A DNA stretch of 33,930 nucleotides from Gammaproteobacteria bacterium (GCA_029863705.1 JAOTUU010000014.1:1-33930), one strand, 5' to 3'; counted from the first letter of the stretch, positions 15,901 through 24,779 are shown. The notes: generated by a model not told the origin, from the sequence alone. Program-made: numbers and translations.

Positions 15901-18900
15901 GTCGAGTTCTCACCAGTTCTGATTTTTGAAAAGGTCGTGGCGAATGTTTCGAGCGGCGCTGACCCGGCCAGCACCGCCACTCCGGGCGATACCTTGCGTT
16001 ATAAGCTGCGCGTAGAGAACGCCAGTGACACAGCGGTAACAAACTTCAGCATCGTTGACGAACTCGACAGTCTCAATGCAATTCCTGGATTCCAGGCGGG
16101 CTCGTTAAATGTCGATGTTTACCCGGCGACCGCGGACATTAGTAATGTCGATGCAAACGGCGGTGCGGCAGGCACCGGGTTGCTGGATGTACGCAATCTG
16201 AGTCTCGCCGGGCTCGGCGACAGCATCGAGATCGAGTTCGTCGTTGATCTCGCACCGGTCATTGCCAACGGCAGTTTCGTCTACAACCAGTCACAACTGG
16301 TATATGCGGGCAACACCGTGGCGGTGAGCGACGACCCGAATGTAAACGGTGCCGCTGATCCGAATATCGATGGCGACGAGGACCCGACGCAGATTCAGAT
16401 CGAGTCCGCACCCGCCTTCACGGTAGAGAAAGTTTCGAGCTACATCACTGGCGATCCGAGCGTACTGCTTGCCGGCGAAACGCTGCGCTACACGATCACC
16501 GTACAGAATGTTGGTACCGACAACGCCGTGAACGTCGACATCGTGGATCAGATTCCGGCCAATACGAGCTATGTCGCCAACAGCACGACGCTGAACGGCA
16601 ATGCGGTTGCTGATCCGGCGGCAGGCGTATCGCCACTGACGGATGGCATTCTGATCAATGCGCCGCAGGACCCGACACCGGGCGCCCTCAATGCCGGCGT
16701 TGCCGATAATGTTGCGACGATTGTTTTCGATGTCGACGTGTATCCTGACGTGCCCGACGGCACCGTGATTTCGAACCAGGCCTTCGTTAGTGCTGTTGAT
16801 TACAACATCGCGGACGTGCCGTCCGATGACCCGCGTACGCCGCTGGTTGACGACCCGACCCGTGACGTCGTCGGCAATTATCCACTGCTGTTTGCACCGA
16901 AGAGCGCCGCGCTCGAGACCGACGTCAATGCAAACGGCATCGTGGACCCGGGCGACACCCTGCGCTACACGATCACGATCTACAACAATGGCAATGTACC
17001 GGCGACCGCGGTCGAGCTGAGCGACGTCGTGCCGGCGAACACCAGTTACGTCGCCGAGTCGCTGCGCCTGAATGGGCTGCAGCTGGCGCAGGCGGATAAC
17101 GGCGTGTTCCCGCTGATCGCGGGCTTGGCGGTGAGCTCCTCGGACCTGACGCCGCCATTGCCGGCTGACGGCGAAGGTACGCTGAATCCAGGGCAAGCGG
17201 CCGTCGTTGAATTCGACATGCTGGTTGATCCGGCGACGTTGCCCGGCACGCTGATCACCAACCAGGCCACGGTTTACAGTGTCGAGGTGCCGACCACGCT
17301 GACCGATGGCGACGGCAATCCGTCGACCGGACCGGAACCGACGGTTGTGGTGGTCGGTGACGTGCAGCAACTATCGATCATCAAGGAAGTTTCGGTTGTC
17401 GGTGGCGGCGCAGCTATTGCCGGCGCGACACTCGAATATGCCGTCACCGTCAGAAACATCGGCGCTGTACCCGCTTATTACGTCACTATCAATGACGACC
17501 TCAGCGTTCCAAACCCGGGTTACCTGAACTACGTCGATTTGTCGGCGACGATGAACGGACTCACTGACGGCGTCAGCGTGGCCGGTACGATTATTACTGC
17601 CGACTACTTCAACACCTACGGTCCGCTGCAAGCTGATGAGACCGTCGTGCTGCGCTTCCGCGCGATCATCGACCCGAACCTGGTCGAAGGTACTACGGTA
17701 ACTAACACGGCACAGGTCTACTGGGACGATCCGCAACGAGTGCTGGAGGCGAGCGTCTCCATTGATGTCGGCGCCATGCCCAACGCCGGCATGCTGAGCG
17801 GCAATGTCTGGCACGATGCTGATCACAGCAATACCCTGGCACTCCTCGAACGGCCGCTCGAAGGATGGACGGTACAGCTATTGCTTAACGACCAGCCCGT
17901 CCGTGCAATGGTGACCGACGCTGACGGCTACTACCTGTTCACCAACGTCACGCCGAACTATATTGCTGGCGAAACCTATTCACTGCGATTCAGTGCGCCA
18001 GGTGCTGGCAGCAACACAGCGTTGCTCGGTGAGACTGACTCGGACTTTACTGATGGCCTGCAACGCATCGATGCAATCGACGTGCAGGAAGGCAGTAATC
18101 TGCTGGCACTGAACATGCCGGTCGACCCCAACGGCGTTATTTACAACTCCGTCTCGCGGGCACCGGTTGCTGGTGCGACTGTCAGCCTTGTTGACGTGCG
18201 CAACGGACTGCCCGTGCTGAGCGACTGTCTCGACGATCCGAACCAGCAGAACCAGGTGACGATCGCCAACGGCTACTACAAGTTTGACCTGAACTTCTCT
18301 GACCTGGCCTGCCCGAGTCCAGCCAACTATTCGATTGTCGTAACGCCGCCGGATGCTAGCTACATCCCGGGCGTCTCCGAAATTATTCCACCGACCTCTG
18401 ATCAGACAACGCTGCCGTTCGATGTGCCCGCATGTCCGGGGTCGGCGAACGACGCGGTAATTGCGACAGTAAATCACTGTGAAGCACAACAGTCAGAGTT
18501 CGCGCCGCCCGCATCGGTACCGGCGCGCAGCTCGGGAACGAATTACCATACTTTCCTGCGGCTCGACGACGTCCAGCGGCCCGGCACCGCGCAGCTGTTT
18601 AATAACCACATACCGCTTGATCCACGTCTCGACGGCGCCGTCATGATTACCAAGACGACGCCGCTTTTGAACGTCAACCGTGGCCAGCTGGTGCCGTATG
18701 TCATCAGCATCAGCAATTCTTTCGGTGCCGACCTCACGGATGTGACGGTTGTCGATCGCTTCCCGGCGGGCTTCCGTTATGTCGAAGGATCTGCCCGTTT
18801 TGACGATGTGGAAACCGAACCCACGATAGCTGGTCGCGAACTGATCTGGTCGAACCTGATGCTTGCGACAGACGGCCGGCACACTATCAAACTGTTACTC

Positions 18901-19641
18901 GCCGTTGGCGCGGGTGTGACCGAGGGCGAGTTCGTCAATCGTGCGCAAGCCGTCAACTCGGTGACCGGCACGATCATGTCCGAAGAGGCCGAGGCAACCG
19001 TGCGGCTGGTGCCCGATCCGACTTTTGACTGCACCGACGTGACCGGCAAGGTATTTGACGATGCCAACCGCAATGGTTATCAGGACAACGATGAAGGCGG
19101 AGTGCCGGGAGTGCGTCTTGTAACGGCCCGCGGCCTGGCAGCGACAACCGATGCATACGGCCGCTATCACCTGACCTGCGCGATCACGCCACACGAAAGC
19201 CGTGGCAGCAACTTTGTTCTGAAACTGGACGACCGGACTTTGCCGAGCGGCTTCCGTGCCTCGACGAGGCCGGTACAGGTGCAGCGCGCCACGCGCGGTA
19301 AAGCACTGCGCATGAACTTTGGTGCCTCGATTCACCGCGTTGTCGGACTCGATATCGCCGATGCCGTGTTCGTGCCCGACTCGATCGAGATGCGCAATCA
19401 GTGGGTGCCGCGTGTCGGCCTGCTGATCGAGGAGCTGAGCAAGGGGCCGGCGGTACTGCGTCTGTCCTACGTTGCCGATGTCGAAAACGAGTCGTTGGTC
19501 GAGAACCGTCTGCAGGCGATAAAAGATCACATCCTGAGCGCCTGGGAAGAACGCAGTGGCGGTTACGAACTCGAGATCGAACCTGAAATTTTCTGGCGCC
19601 TCGGCGGACCACCATCGATACCAAAGGGAGCGGACCAATGA
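12997..19641 (+). CDS. Giant DUF11/SdrD_B-repeat envelope protein, c-di-GMP regulated
   Basis: The 2214-residue exported protein has a signal peptide with a long n-region (core about residues 27-41, cleavage near AQA). An in-frame TAG at 12988 rules out an earlier start. Domains in order: a unique N-terminus to about 148; two tandem super-repeats of about 490 residues (149-650, 651-1138) built of DUF11-type immunoglobulin-like units (signature 'GxxLRYTITVQNxG', then 'VDQIPANTSYV'); three more DUF11 units (about 1140-1590); an SdrD_B-like unit (VWHDADHSN, DADGYYLF); a carboxypeptidase-regulatory-like unit; another DUF11; and another SdrD_B-like unit with an acidic loop (DDANRNGYQDNDEGG). The last ~100 residues resemble an OmpA-like fold (AVFVPDSIEMRNQW, then LRLSYVAD, then ENRLQAIKDHI). 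No sortase motif is present. It follows the c-di-GMP-I riboswitch and overlaps the next gene by ATGA. A surface or periplasm-spanning fibre is likely. Confidence 0.88.
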   Translation: MAQLGNSSRALRGTSSASNGSGPVRRVIALLAVALLSVATSPAQAQATNCSSFTNELLDGFVDPNPPSNINIDIDCTVQNFPAGNELDTNFSFFTQPGQNDDRWLIIFDNVVHVGNMACDAVHEHLIWLVNGSLTGISENCQNFLIPVEKIVKDVPAGQTTAAIGVPFTYTLTLPVLFDSNTGQVLDEFGSENDLHSVVLIDDLNATGADLSYVGHSAYWEDTGTPAAHTFSDVNGVLTFDNFDIINAGRQIIIEITVVLEDSPVNVIGNQFVNTAKWSFGRLIDGTFYQPLPGEWGVSPPLTIAGPNLIVNKTGPASIGRTLNLGEWGDFGIDVHNAGQGDAWDVTLLDQLPDGATGGMCDETPVIVDAQVFASDGVTPVPGKGPLTAGTDFSVNYDGASCELSMTMLTPATTIGPDEHLVINYQTRLDADSQDGAMLTNVVGATEWFNGDNSNPERIAFLRTLTNGTTNIDDHEDAHTTTVELRGYFFEKTVANLTTGVDPTTTAAPGDVLRYTLRLQTTDGELSDFSFYDDLGAMNVVPVFVPGSLTLIAGTLPPGADTSNTDPNGGTDNAGILDIRNLSLPLASDVTIQFDITLQGNLPDGTAVINQADLISGVKIADSDDPYVNGQADPNVPGDEDPTEIIIEGPPPTALVKATSQGTATIGEEFSYTITVPSTPHTSPLYDVRILDDLNASAADLEFVSVTKISGPGPWTPVNTGTTTNLIIEDPVTGIDIRAGQQAVVEVTVRLLDTPTNIAGLTFTNTGAYTYNLRDDDATSVRTGESGTSGPMTIVEPDLTLEKDGPVQMRVGQPGTFTLNVHNVGTSPAYATYLTDLLPNIATGGMCDAAPANVTVQLYAADGVTPAAPALVAGTDFAVIFNGDPACTLTLQMLTPEAAIGVDQRLIVSYDASLDADTQTDTALTNIAGATEWFSLDQSPPNSYARQYTRNLTDGTVGVLDHEDAHTAVEFSPVLIFEKVVANVSSGADPASTATPGDTLRYKLRVENASDTAVTNFSIVDELDSLNAIPGFQAGSLNVDVYPATADISNVDANGGAAGTGLLDVRNLSLAGLGDSIEIEFVVDLAPVIANGSFVYNQSQLVYAGNTVAVSDDPNVNGAADPNIDGDEDPTQIQIESAPAFTVEKVSSYITGDPSVLLAGETLRYTITVQNVGTDNAVNVDIVDQIPANTSYVANSTTLNGNAVADPAAGVSPLTDGILINAPQDPTPGALNAGVADNVATIVFDVDVYPDVPDGTVISNQAFVSAVDYNIADVPSDDPRTPLVDDPTRDVVGNYPLLFAPKSAALETDVNANGIVDPGDTLRYTITIYNNGNVPATAVELSDVVPANTSYVAESLRLNGLQLAQADNGVFPLIAGLAVSSSDLTPPLPADGEGTLNPGQAAVVEFDMLVDPATLPGTLITNQATVYSVEVPTTLTDGDGNPSTGPEPTVVVVGDVQQLSIIKEVSVVGGGAAIAGATLEYAVTVRNIGAVPAYYVTINDDLSVPNPGYLNYVDLSATMNGLTDGVSVAGTIITADYFNTYGPLQADETVVLRFRAIIDPNLVEGTTVTNTAQVYWDDPQRVLEASVSIDVGAMPNAGMLSGNVWHDADHSNTLALLERPLEGWTVQLLLNDQPVRAMVTDADGYYLFTNVTPNYIAGETYSLRFSAPGAGSNTALLGETDSDFTDGLQRIDAIDVQEGSNLLALNMPVDPNGVIYNSVSRAPVAGATVSLVDVRNGLPVLSDCLDDPNQQNQVTIANGYYKFDLNFSDLACPSPANYSIVVTPPDASYIPGVSEIIPPTSDQTTLPFDVPACPGSANDAVIATVNHCEAQQSEFAPPASVPARSSGTNYHTFLRLDDVQRPGTAQLFNNHIPLDPRLDGAVMITKTTPLLNVNRGQLVPYVISISNSFGADLTDVTVVDRFPAGFRYVEGSARFDDVETEPTIAGRELIWSNLMLATDGRHTIKLLLAVGAGVTEGEFVNRAQAVNSVTGTIMSEEAEATVRLVPDPTFDCTDVTGKVFDDANRNGYQDNDEGGVPGVRLVTARGLAATTDAYGRYHLTCAITPHESRGSNFVLKLDDRTLPSGFRASTRPVQVQRATRGKALRMNFGASIHRVVGLDIADAVFVPDSIEMRNQWVPRVGLLIEELSKGPAVLRLSYVADVENESLVENRLQAIKDHILSAWEERSGGYELEIEPEIFWRLGGPPSIPKGADQ
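13441..16410 (+). repeat. Tandem ~1.5-kb coding super-repeat within the DUF11 protein
   Basis: Two copies of a three-domain block (13441-14946 and 14947-16410) are recognisable at protein level. Matching landmarks include DDLNATGADL with DDLNASAADL; MCDETPVIVDAQVFASDGVT with MCDAAPANVTVQLYAADGVT; VGATEWF with AGATEWF; DDHEDAHT with LDHEDAHT; and the acidic block ending PGDEDPTEI with DGDEDPTQI. Divergence between copies is substantial, so this is an old internal duplication, not an assembly artefact. Confidence 0.8.
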
Positions 19642-22600
19642 ACGTGGTTCGCAGAATCCGGTATTTCTTGCTGCCGTGGGTAGCCATGGTGTCGATGTCG
19701 GCTGTCGCTGCTGATGTCGAGGAATTGCCGATCGGCGAAGCGGTTGAGCGTCACCTGTCGGACGATGCGCCATTCTTGCAGTGGCTGTCAGACCCGGATC
19801 GCGATGGCGGTGAACAGGGTGATGAGATCGAAACGCGCGAAGCGCTGGTCGACGACCTTGAAACTGTCAAACTTTCCGGCCTGGTCGCGCCGATCCACTT
19901 CGAGTCCGGTGTCGCGCAAATTCCCACAGAAACAGTCGAGTCACTCGGCGCAATTCTCGAGCGCATGCGTGACCGGCTTAACGTGCGGCTGCACTTGATT
20001 GGCCACGCGGATAACCGGCCGTTGTCGCCACGGCTCGTCGAGATCTACGGTGACAATGGCGGCCTGTCCCGCGAACGTGCCGGCCAGGTTGCGGAACACT
20101 TCCAGACCTCGTTGACGTTGCCACCCGAGGCAATCTCTTATGAATGGGCTGGCGACACTGACCCGGTCGCGACAAACCTGACCGAAGAAGGTCGCGCGCT
20201 GAACCGGCGTGTCGAAGTTGAAGTCTGGTACGACGAGGTTGTGGAGCGCGTGGCACTCGAGGAATTCCTCGTGCCGCACCAGATTGAGCGCGTCAAGGTG
20301 TGTCGTATGGAAACACTTTGCAAACTTCGCTATGTCGACGGTCACAATCGCCGCGCGCGCATACAGAACCTGGTTGCGCCGCTGCGCTACGGTGCCGAGA
20401 GCATTACCGTGGACGAAGATTTTATCGGCAGGGTGAAGCAGGCTTACGATAACCTCGCCGAAAAACAAAACGTTGTCATAAGTTTTGTCGGTTATGCGGA
20501 TGACGTACCGCTGAGCGGCAGGACCGAACGCATTTATGGTGATCACGTCGGGCTGTCGAAAGCGCGAGCTCGTCGTGCAGCGCTGGCGGTGCAGGACGTC
20601 CTCAATCTGCCGACCTTTGTCATCGAAAGCGATGGCCGCGGTTCCGAACGGGCGCTTGCTTCGAACGCAACCCCGCAGGGCCGTGCCGCCAATCGTCGTG
20701 TCGAGGTTGAATTCTGGTACGACGATCCGCTGCAGGAGCTTCCCGACGAACCGCAGCTTTGTCCCGAGTCCGCTGGTGCCGTAACAGTGACCAAGGTCTA
20801 CGATCCGCCCTGGGGAAGCATTGCCAATATTGATTTTGCCAATGGCAACCCCGTTATCGCTGCTGGTTATGAGGCCGCACTCGAGCGCGCACTTGCCGAT
20901 GTTGCTGACAAAACAAATCCGCGGCTGCGCTTTGTCGGCTACACGCGCAATGAACGCCTGCCGCGACGCACCGCAGCAGTCTACGGTGATGACATTGGTT
21001 TGTCGGCATCTCGGGCGCGACGCGCGATGGAACTCGTTGCCGGTGACATGCAGCTCGAAGCGTCACAAACTGAATTCGAAGGCCGTGGCTATGTGCACTC
21101 GGACGATGTGGTCAATGCCGGCTTCATTCAGGGTGAGACGTCACACGTAGCCGTACAGGTTGTCTATGACGAGCTGGCAATTCTCGATGACTACGACGGC
21201 GTCGACATCACGCGTGTTACTCGCGAGCTCAAACCGGAGAACCCGCTCGGCCTGAACCTGATGCGCATTACGGTTGATGGAGTGCCAATCGACGATCCGC
21301 AACGCAGTTCCTCCGATATCCAGCGCTGTACCGACGTCGAGATGAAGAAAGCGGACATTCGGTTCGGCTACGACAATTTGCGCTCTGCACCGCGGCTCAG
21401 CGTTGCGGCGAGCCCGGATCGGATTGAATTGTCGCAGGCGATGAACTCGATCCCGTTCAATGCGTCGGCCGGTTTCTGGCTGTACACAGAGGCGTCGCCG
21501 GTCAATTTCCGTATGTACACGAATTACTCTCACTTCATTGAGCGTGCCGAAGTGCGGGTATTTTACAACGGCCAGTCGGCTGAGTCGGAGCCACTCGATG
21601 TTATCGAGATTGGCATGGACAGCGCCGGCGAATGGAAACCCCCGGTTGCTGCCTTTGAAGGCCCGGTCGGCGAGCTGGCGTACGTATTACGCGCTTACGG
21701 CGCCGACGGCAAATTCGACGAGACCCGGCCGCAGCCCTTGTGGGTCGTTTACGCCGATGCCAATGGTAGTGACAACGAAGAAGCACCCAGTGTAGACGAA
21801 CAGAATGCAGCGTTGCTTTCCGCGTATGGCGAAAGCGGTCTGAGCGTGCACAACATCGGGCTGTCGAGTGGCACGGTTAACGTTCGCGGCAGCGGCATTG
21901 CCGAAGAGCAGGAAGTCTGGGTGGCGGGCCGCCCGATTCCGGTTAACGAGAGTGGCAACTTCATGACCGAGGAGATCCTGCCCGAAGGCTCACACACGGT
22001 CGAAGTGGCAGTGGTAGACAAAGAAGGCAGCGGCGAGTTGTATCTGCGTGACCTCGAGTTCAAGGAACGTGACTGGTTCTACGTGGGCATGGCCGACCTG
22101 ACACTCGCCGAAGGTACGGCAAGCGGTCCGATCGACCTGCTGCAGGGAGAGAACTCCGATTACGAGTACGACTCCAACATGGACGGTCGGCTGGCGTTTT
22201 TCGTCAATGGCAAGTTTGGCAATCACTGGAAACTGACGGCCAGCGCGGATACCCGCGAGGGGTCGATAGACAACCTCTTCAGCAACTTTATGGACAAGAC
22301 GCCCGATGCGCTGTTCCGACGCATCGATGCGGATTACTACTATCCGACCTTCGGCGACGACGCGACCGTCGAAGAAATGGCACCGAGCATGGGAAAATTC
22401 TTCGTGCGCCTCGGTAAAGACGACGACTACGGCCAATGGGGTAATTTCAAGGTCGCTTACATGAACAACGAGCTGGCGCAGGTAGATCGCGGCTTGTACG
22501 GCGCGAATCTGCATTACCAGTCCGAGGCAACGACGGAATTCGGCGAGCGGCGCTATGTTATCGATGCGTTTGCTGCAGAGCCGGGCACGATTGGCAGCCG

Positions 22601-24764
22601 CGAGGAATTTCTAGGCACTGGTGGCTCGCTGTACTTCCTGCAACGCCAGGATATTCTTGCAGGCTCGGAACGTGTGCGCATTGAAACCCGCGACAAGACG
22701 TCGGGGCTGGTAATCGGCGTGCGCAACCTGACACCAGCCATGGACTACGACGTCGACTACCTGCAGGGTCGCATCCTGCTGGCCGAACCGCTGGCGTCGA
22801 GCGCCGAAGACAATATGCTCGTGCGCAGCGGCTCGGTATCCGGCGGCCATGCTTATCTGGTTGTGCGTTACGAGTACACACCCGGTTTCGACGAGATTGA
22901 TTCAATCTCGACCGGCGGCCAGGCTCATTACTGGCTTGGCAATCATGTCAAGGTGGGCGTAACTGCCAATTCGAATGAGCAGGACGATACAGACAGCAGC
23001 CTCAACGCGATTGATTTGACGCTGCGCAAGAGCGCGGATTCCTGGCTGAAGCTGCAGCAGTCGAACAGCAAAGGCCTTGTGGCGATACCGCAGTTCTCGA
23101 CCGATGGCGGGTATGAATTCACGGGTTACGATCCGGCGGCGTTCGTCGATGCAGATGCCGGCGCAACTCGCGCCGATATCAGCATTAGCCTCGATGACTT
23201 CTTCGAATTCAGCGATGCGAAACTGACCCTGTACATGCAGGAGGCCGACGCCGGTTACTCGGCGCCGGGACTGACCGCGTTGACAGATACGACGAGCGTT
23301 GGTGGCACGTTCGAGCTGCCGATCGGCGAGCGCTTTTCGCTGGGCGCGAAAGTCGATAATCGCGAACAGGACCAGGGCATCGAAATGAGCGCCAGCGAAT
23401 TCAGTCTCAGTTACAAGATCACCGAACGCTGGGACGTCAGTGCCGGATACCGCCTGGATGAACGTGTTGATACGTCGGTGATCGTGCCGCTGACACAAGA
23501 GCAGGGCGAGCGCGCCGACGCGGTATTGCAGGTAGGCTATGATTCGAAATCGACCTGGGATGTCTACGCATTCATGCAGGACACTCTGTCGACGACCGGC
23601 GATCGCCGCGAAAATGGGCGCCTCGGCGTGGGCGGTTCGTATCGCATCAATGACAAGCTTCGCCTGGAAGGCGAATTATCGGATGGTGACCTCGGCGCTG
23701 GCGGTAAGCTCGGCACGAATTACACGCACTCCGACCATACCAGCCTGTATCTGAATTATGCACTCGAGAACGAGCGCAGCATCAATGGCCTACCGAGCGG
23801 ACAGGGTAGCGAAGGCAACCTGGTCGCCGGTGTGAAATCACGCATCGCGGACAGTACCAGCGTGTTCCTCGAAGAGCGTTATCAACAAAATCAGACCATG
23901 ACCGGCCTGACGCATGGCACGGGCATCAATTTTGCGCCGTCGCAAAAATGGAACCTCGGTTTCACGACCGACATCGGCACGTTGCAGGATGTGCGCACGG
24001 GCGCGGAAACTGAGCGGCTGGCAACCGGCGTTCAGCTCGGCCTGAACCTCGGTAAACTGCAATTTTCCAGCGGCATCGAATACCGCAATGACGATGCGCA
24101 GCAGCTGGATCTGACGCAGACCGAAAGAAAAACCTGGTTGTTCCGCAGCAGTTTCAAATACCAGAGCAGTCCGTCGGCGCGGTTCGTCGGCAAGCTGAAC
24201 CATTCCGATAGCGAGAGTTCTCTGGGTACCTTCTATGATGGCGGCTTCACCGAGGCGGTTGCAGGCTACGCGTATCGGCCGGTGCACAACGACAGGCTCA
24301 ATGCGCTGGTCAAGTACACCTACTTCCATAATGTGCCAACGACCGATCAGATTACCCTGCAGAACATCGCAGCGGAGTTCATCCAGAAAAGCCACATCGC
24401 GGCGGTCGACGTGAGTTACGACATCACCCCGCATCTGAGTATCGGCGGCAAGTACGCGTATCGCCTCGGCCAGGTCAGCCTCGACCGCGAGAGCCAGGAC
24501 TTCTTCGACAACAACGCGAATCTGTATGTCATTCGCGGTGATTACCGCTTCCGTGAAAACTGGGAAGTGCTCGTCGAGGGCAGGCTGTTGTCAATGCCGG
24601 ATCTGAACGAGAGCCGCAGCGGCGCGCTTGCCGCGGTATCGCGTTATCTCGGTGATCATCTGAAGATTGGCATCGGTTACAACTTCACTGATTTTTCGGA
24701 CGACCTGACCGACCTCAGCTACGATCATCACGGTTACTTCCTGAACCTGACCGGCACGCTGTAA
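19638..24764 (+). CDS. Triple OmpA-domain protein with C-terminal outer-membrane beta-barrel
   Basis: The 1708-residue protein has a signal peptide cleaved near residue 25 (SAVAA-D). Three OmpA/MotB-like peptidoglycan-binding-type domains follow. Domain 1 (about 78-200: HFESGVAQIP, GHADNRPLS, GLSRERA, GRALNRRVEVE) and domain 2 (about 239-365: GYADDVPLS, GLSKARARR, GRAANRRVEVE) keep the family signatures. Domain 3 (about 380-512) keeps GLSASRARR but has lost the NRRV end. Residues about 570-830 look like two Ig-like or PEGA-like domains. The last ~870 residues alternate polar and hydrophobic residues in long strands and end in LNLTGTL, as in a transmembrane barrel; a segment DYDVDYLQGRILLAEPL resembles motifs of large barrels such as SprA. 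It is coupled to the upstream giant gene by ATGA overlap, so it is under the same riboswitch. Probable role: outer-membrane anchor or porter for the DUF11 protein (inference). Confidence 0.87.
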   Translation: MNVVRRIRYFLLPWVAMVSMSAVAADVEELPIGEAVERHLSDDAPFLQWLSDPDRDGGEQGDEIETREALVDDLETVKLSGLVAPIHFESGVAQIPTETVESLGAILERMRDRLNVRLHLIGHADNRPLSPRLVEIYGDNGGLSRERAGQVAEHFQTSLTLPPEAISYEWAGDTDPVATNLTEEGRALNRRVEVEVWYDEVVERVALEEFLVPHQIERVKVCRMETLCKLRYVDGHNRRARIQNLVAPLRYGAESITVDEDFIGRVKQAYDNLAEKQNVVISFVGYADDVPLSGRTERIYGDHVGLSKARARRAALAVQDVLNLPTFVIESDGRGSERALASNATPQGRAANRRVEVEFWYDDPLQELPDEPQLCPESAGAVTVTKVYDPPWGSIANIDFANGNPVIAAGYEAALERALADVADKTNPRLRFVGYTRNERLPRRTAAVYGDDIGLSASRARRAMELVAGDMQLEASQTEFEGRGYVHSDDVVNAGFIQGETSHVAVQVVYDELAILDDYDGVDITRVTRELKPENPLGLNLMRITVDGVPIDDPQRSSSDIQRCTDVEMKKADIRFGYDNLRSAPRLSVAASPDRIELSQAMNSIPFNASAGFWLYTEASPVNFRMYTNYSHFIERAEVRVFYNGQSAESEPLDVIEIGMDSAGEWKPPVAAFEGPVGELAYVLRAYGADGKFDETRPQPLWVVYADANGSDNEEAPSVDEQNAALLSAYGESGLSVHNIGLSSGTVNVRGSGIAEEQEVWVAGRPIPVNESGNFMTEEILPEGSHTVEVAVVDKEGSGELYLRDLEFKERDWFYVGMADLTLAEGTASGPIDLLQGENSDYEYDSNMDGRLAFFVNGKFGNHWKLTASADTREGSIDNLFSNFMDKTPDALFRRIDADYYYPTFGDDATVEEMAPSMGKFFVRLGKDDDYGQWGNFKVAYMNNELAQVDRGLYGANLHYQSEATTEFGERRYVIDAFAAEPGTIGSREEFLGTGGSLYFLQRQDILAGSERVRIETRDKTSGLVIGVRNLTPAMDYDVDYLQGRILLAEPLASSAEDNMLVRSGSVSGGHAYLVVRYEYTPGFDEIDSISTGGQAHYWLGNHVKVGVTANSNEQDDTDSSLNAIDLTLRKSADSWLKLQQSNSKGLVAIPQFSTDGGYEFTGYDPAAFVDADAGATRADISISLDDFFEFSDAKLTLYMQEADAGYSAPGLTALTDTTSVGGTFELPIGERFSLGAKVDNREQDQGIEMSASEFSLSYKITERWDVSAGYRLDERVDTSVIVPLTQEQGERADAVLQVGYDSKSTWDVYAFMQDTLSTTGDRRENGRLGVGGSYRINDKLRLEGELSDGDLGAGGKLGTNYTHSDHTSLYLNYALENERSINGLPSGQGSEGNLVAGVKSRIADSTSVFLEERYQQNQTMTGLTHGTGINFAPSQKWNLGFTTDIGTLQDVRTGAETERLATGVQLGLNLGKLQFSSGIEYRNDDAQQLDLTQTERKTWLFRSSFKYQSSPSARFVGKLNHSDSESSLGTFYDGGFTEAVAGYAYRPVHNDRLNALVKYTYFHNVPTTDQITLQNIAAEFIQKSHIAAVDVSYDITPHLSIGGKYAYRLGQVSLDRESQDFFDNNANLYVIRGDYRFRENWEVLVEGRLLSMPDLNESRSGALAAVSRYLGDHLKIGIGYNFTDFSDDLTDLSYDHHGYFLNLTGTL

Positions 24765-24779
24765 GCGGAAAATCTTCGA

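Noticed and set aside
16291-17370. Long reverse-strand open frame (359 codons) inside the DUF11 gene
   Set aside because: It is the antisense shadow of a repetitive GC-rich coding region; it is Arg/Val/Asp-rich without domain pattern and has no ribosome site.
12997-19641. Gram-positive SdrD-type cell-wall adhesin, as the SdrD_B-like units might suggest
   Set aside because: There is no LPxTG-type sorting motif or C-terminal membrane anchor, and the neighbours are Gram-negative envelope genes.
18895-19773. Reverse-strand frame (292 codons) across the DUF11/OmpA junction
   Set aside because: It overlaps two well-supported genes and its composition (Arg, Gln, His rich) is that of a shadow frame.
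22080-24764. TonB-dependent receptor identity for the barrel of the 1708-residue protein
   Set aside because: No TonB box or plug-domain signature is visible; three OmpA-like domains precede the barrel instead.
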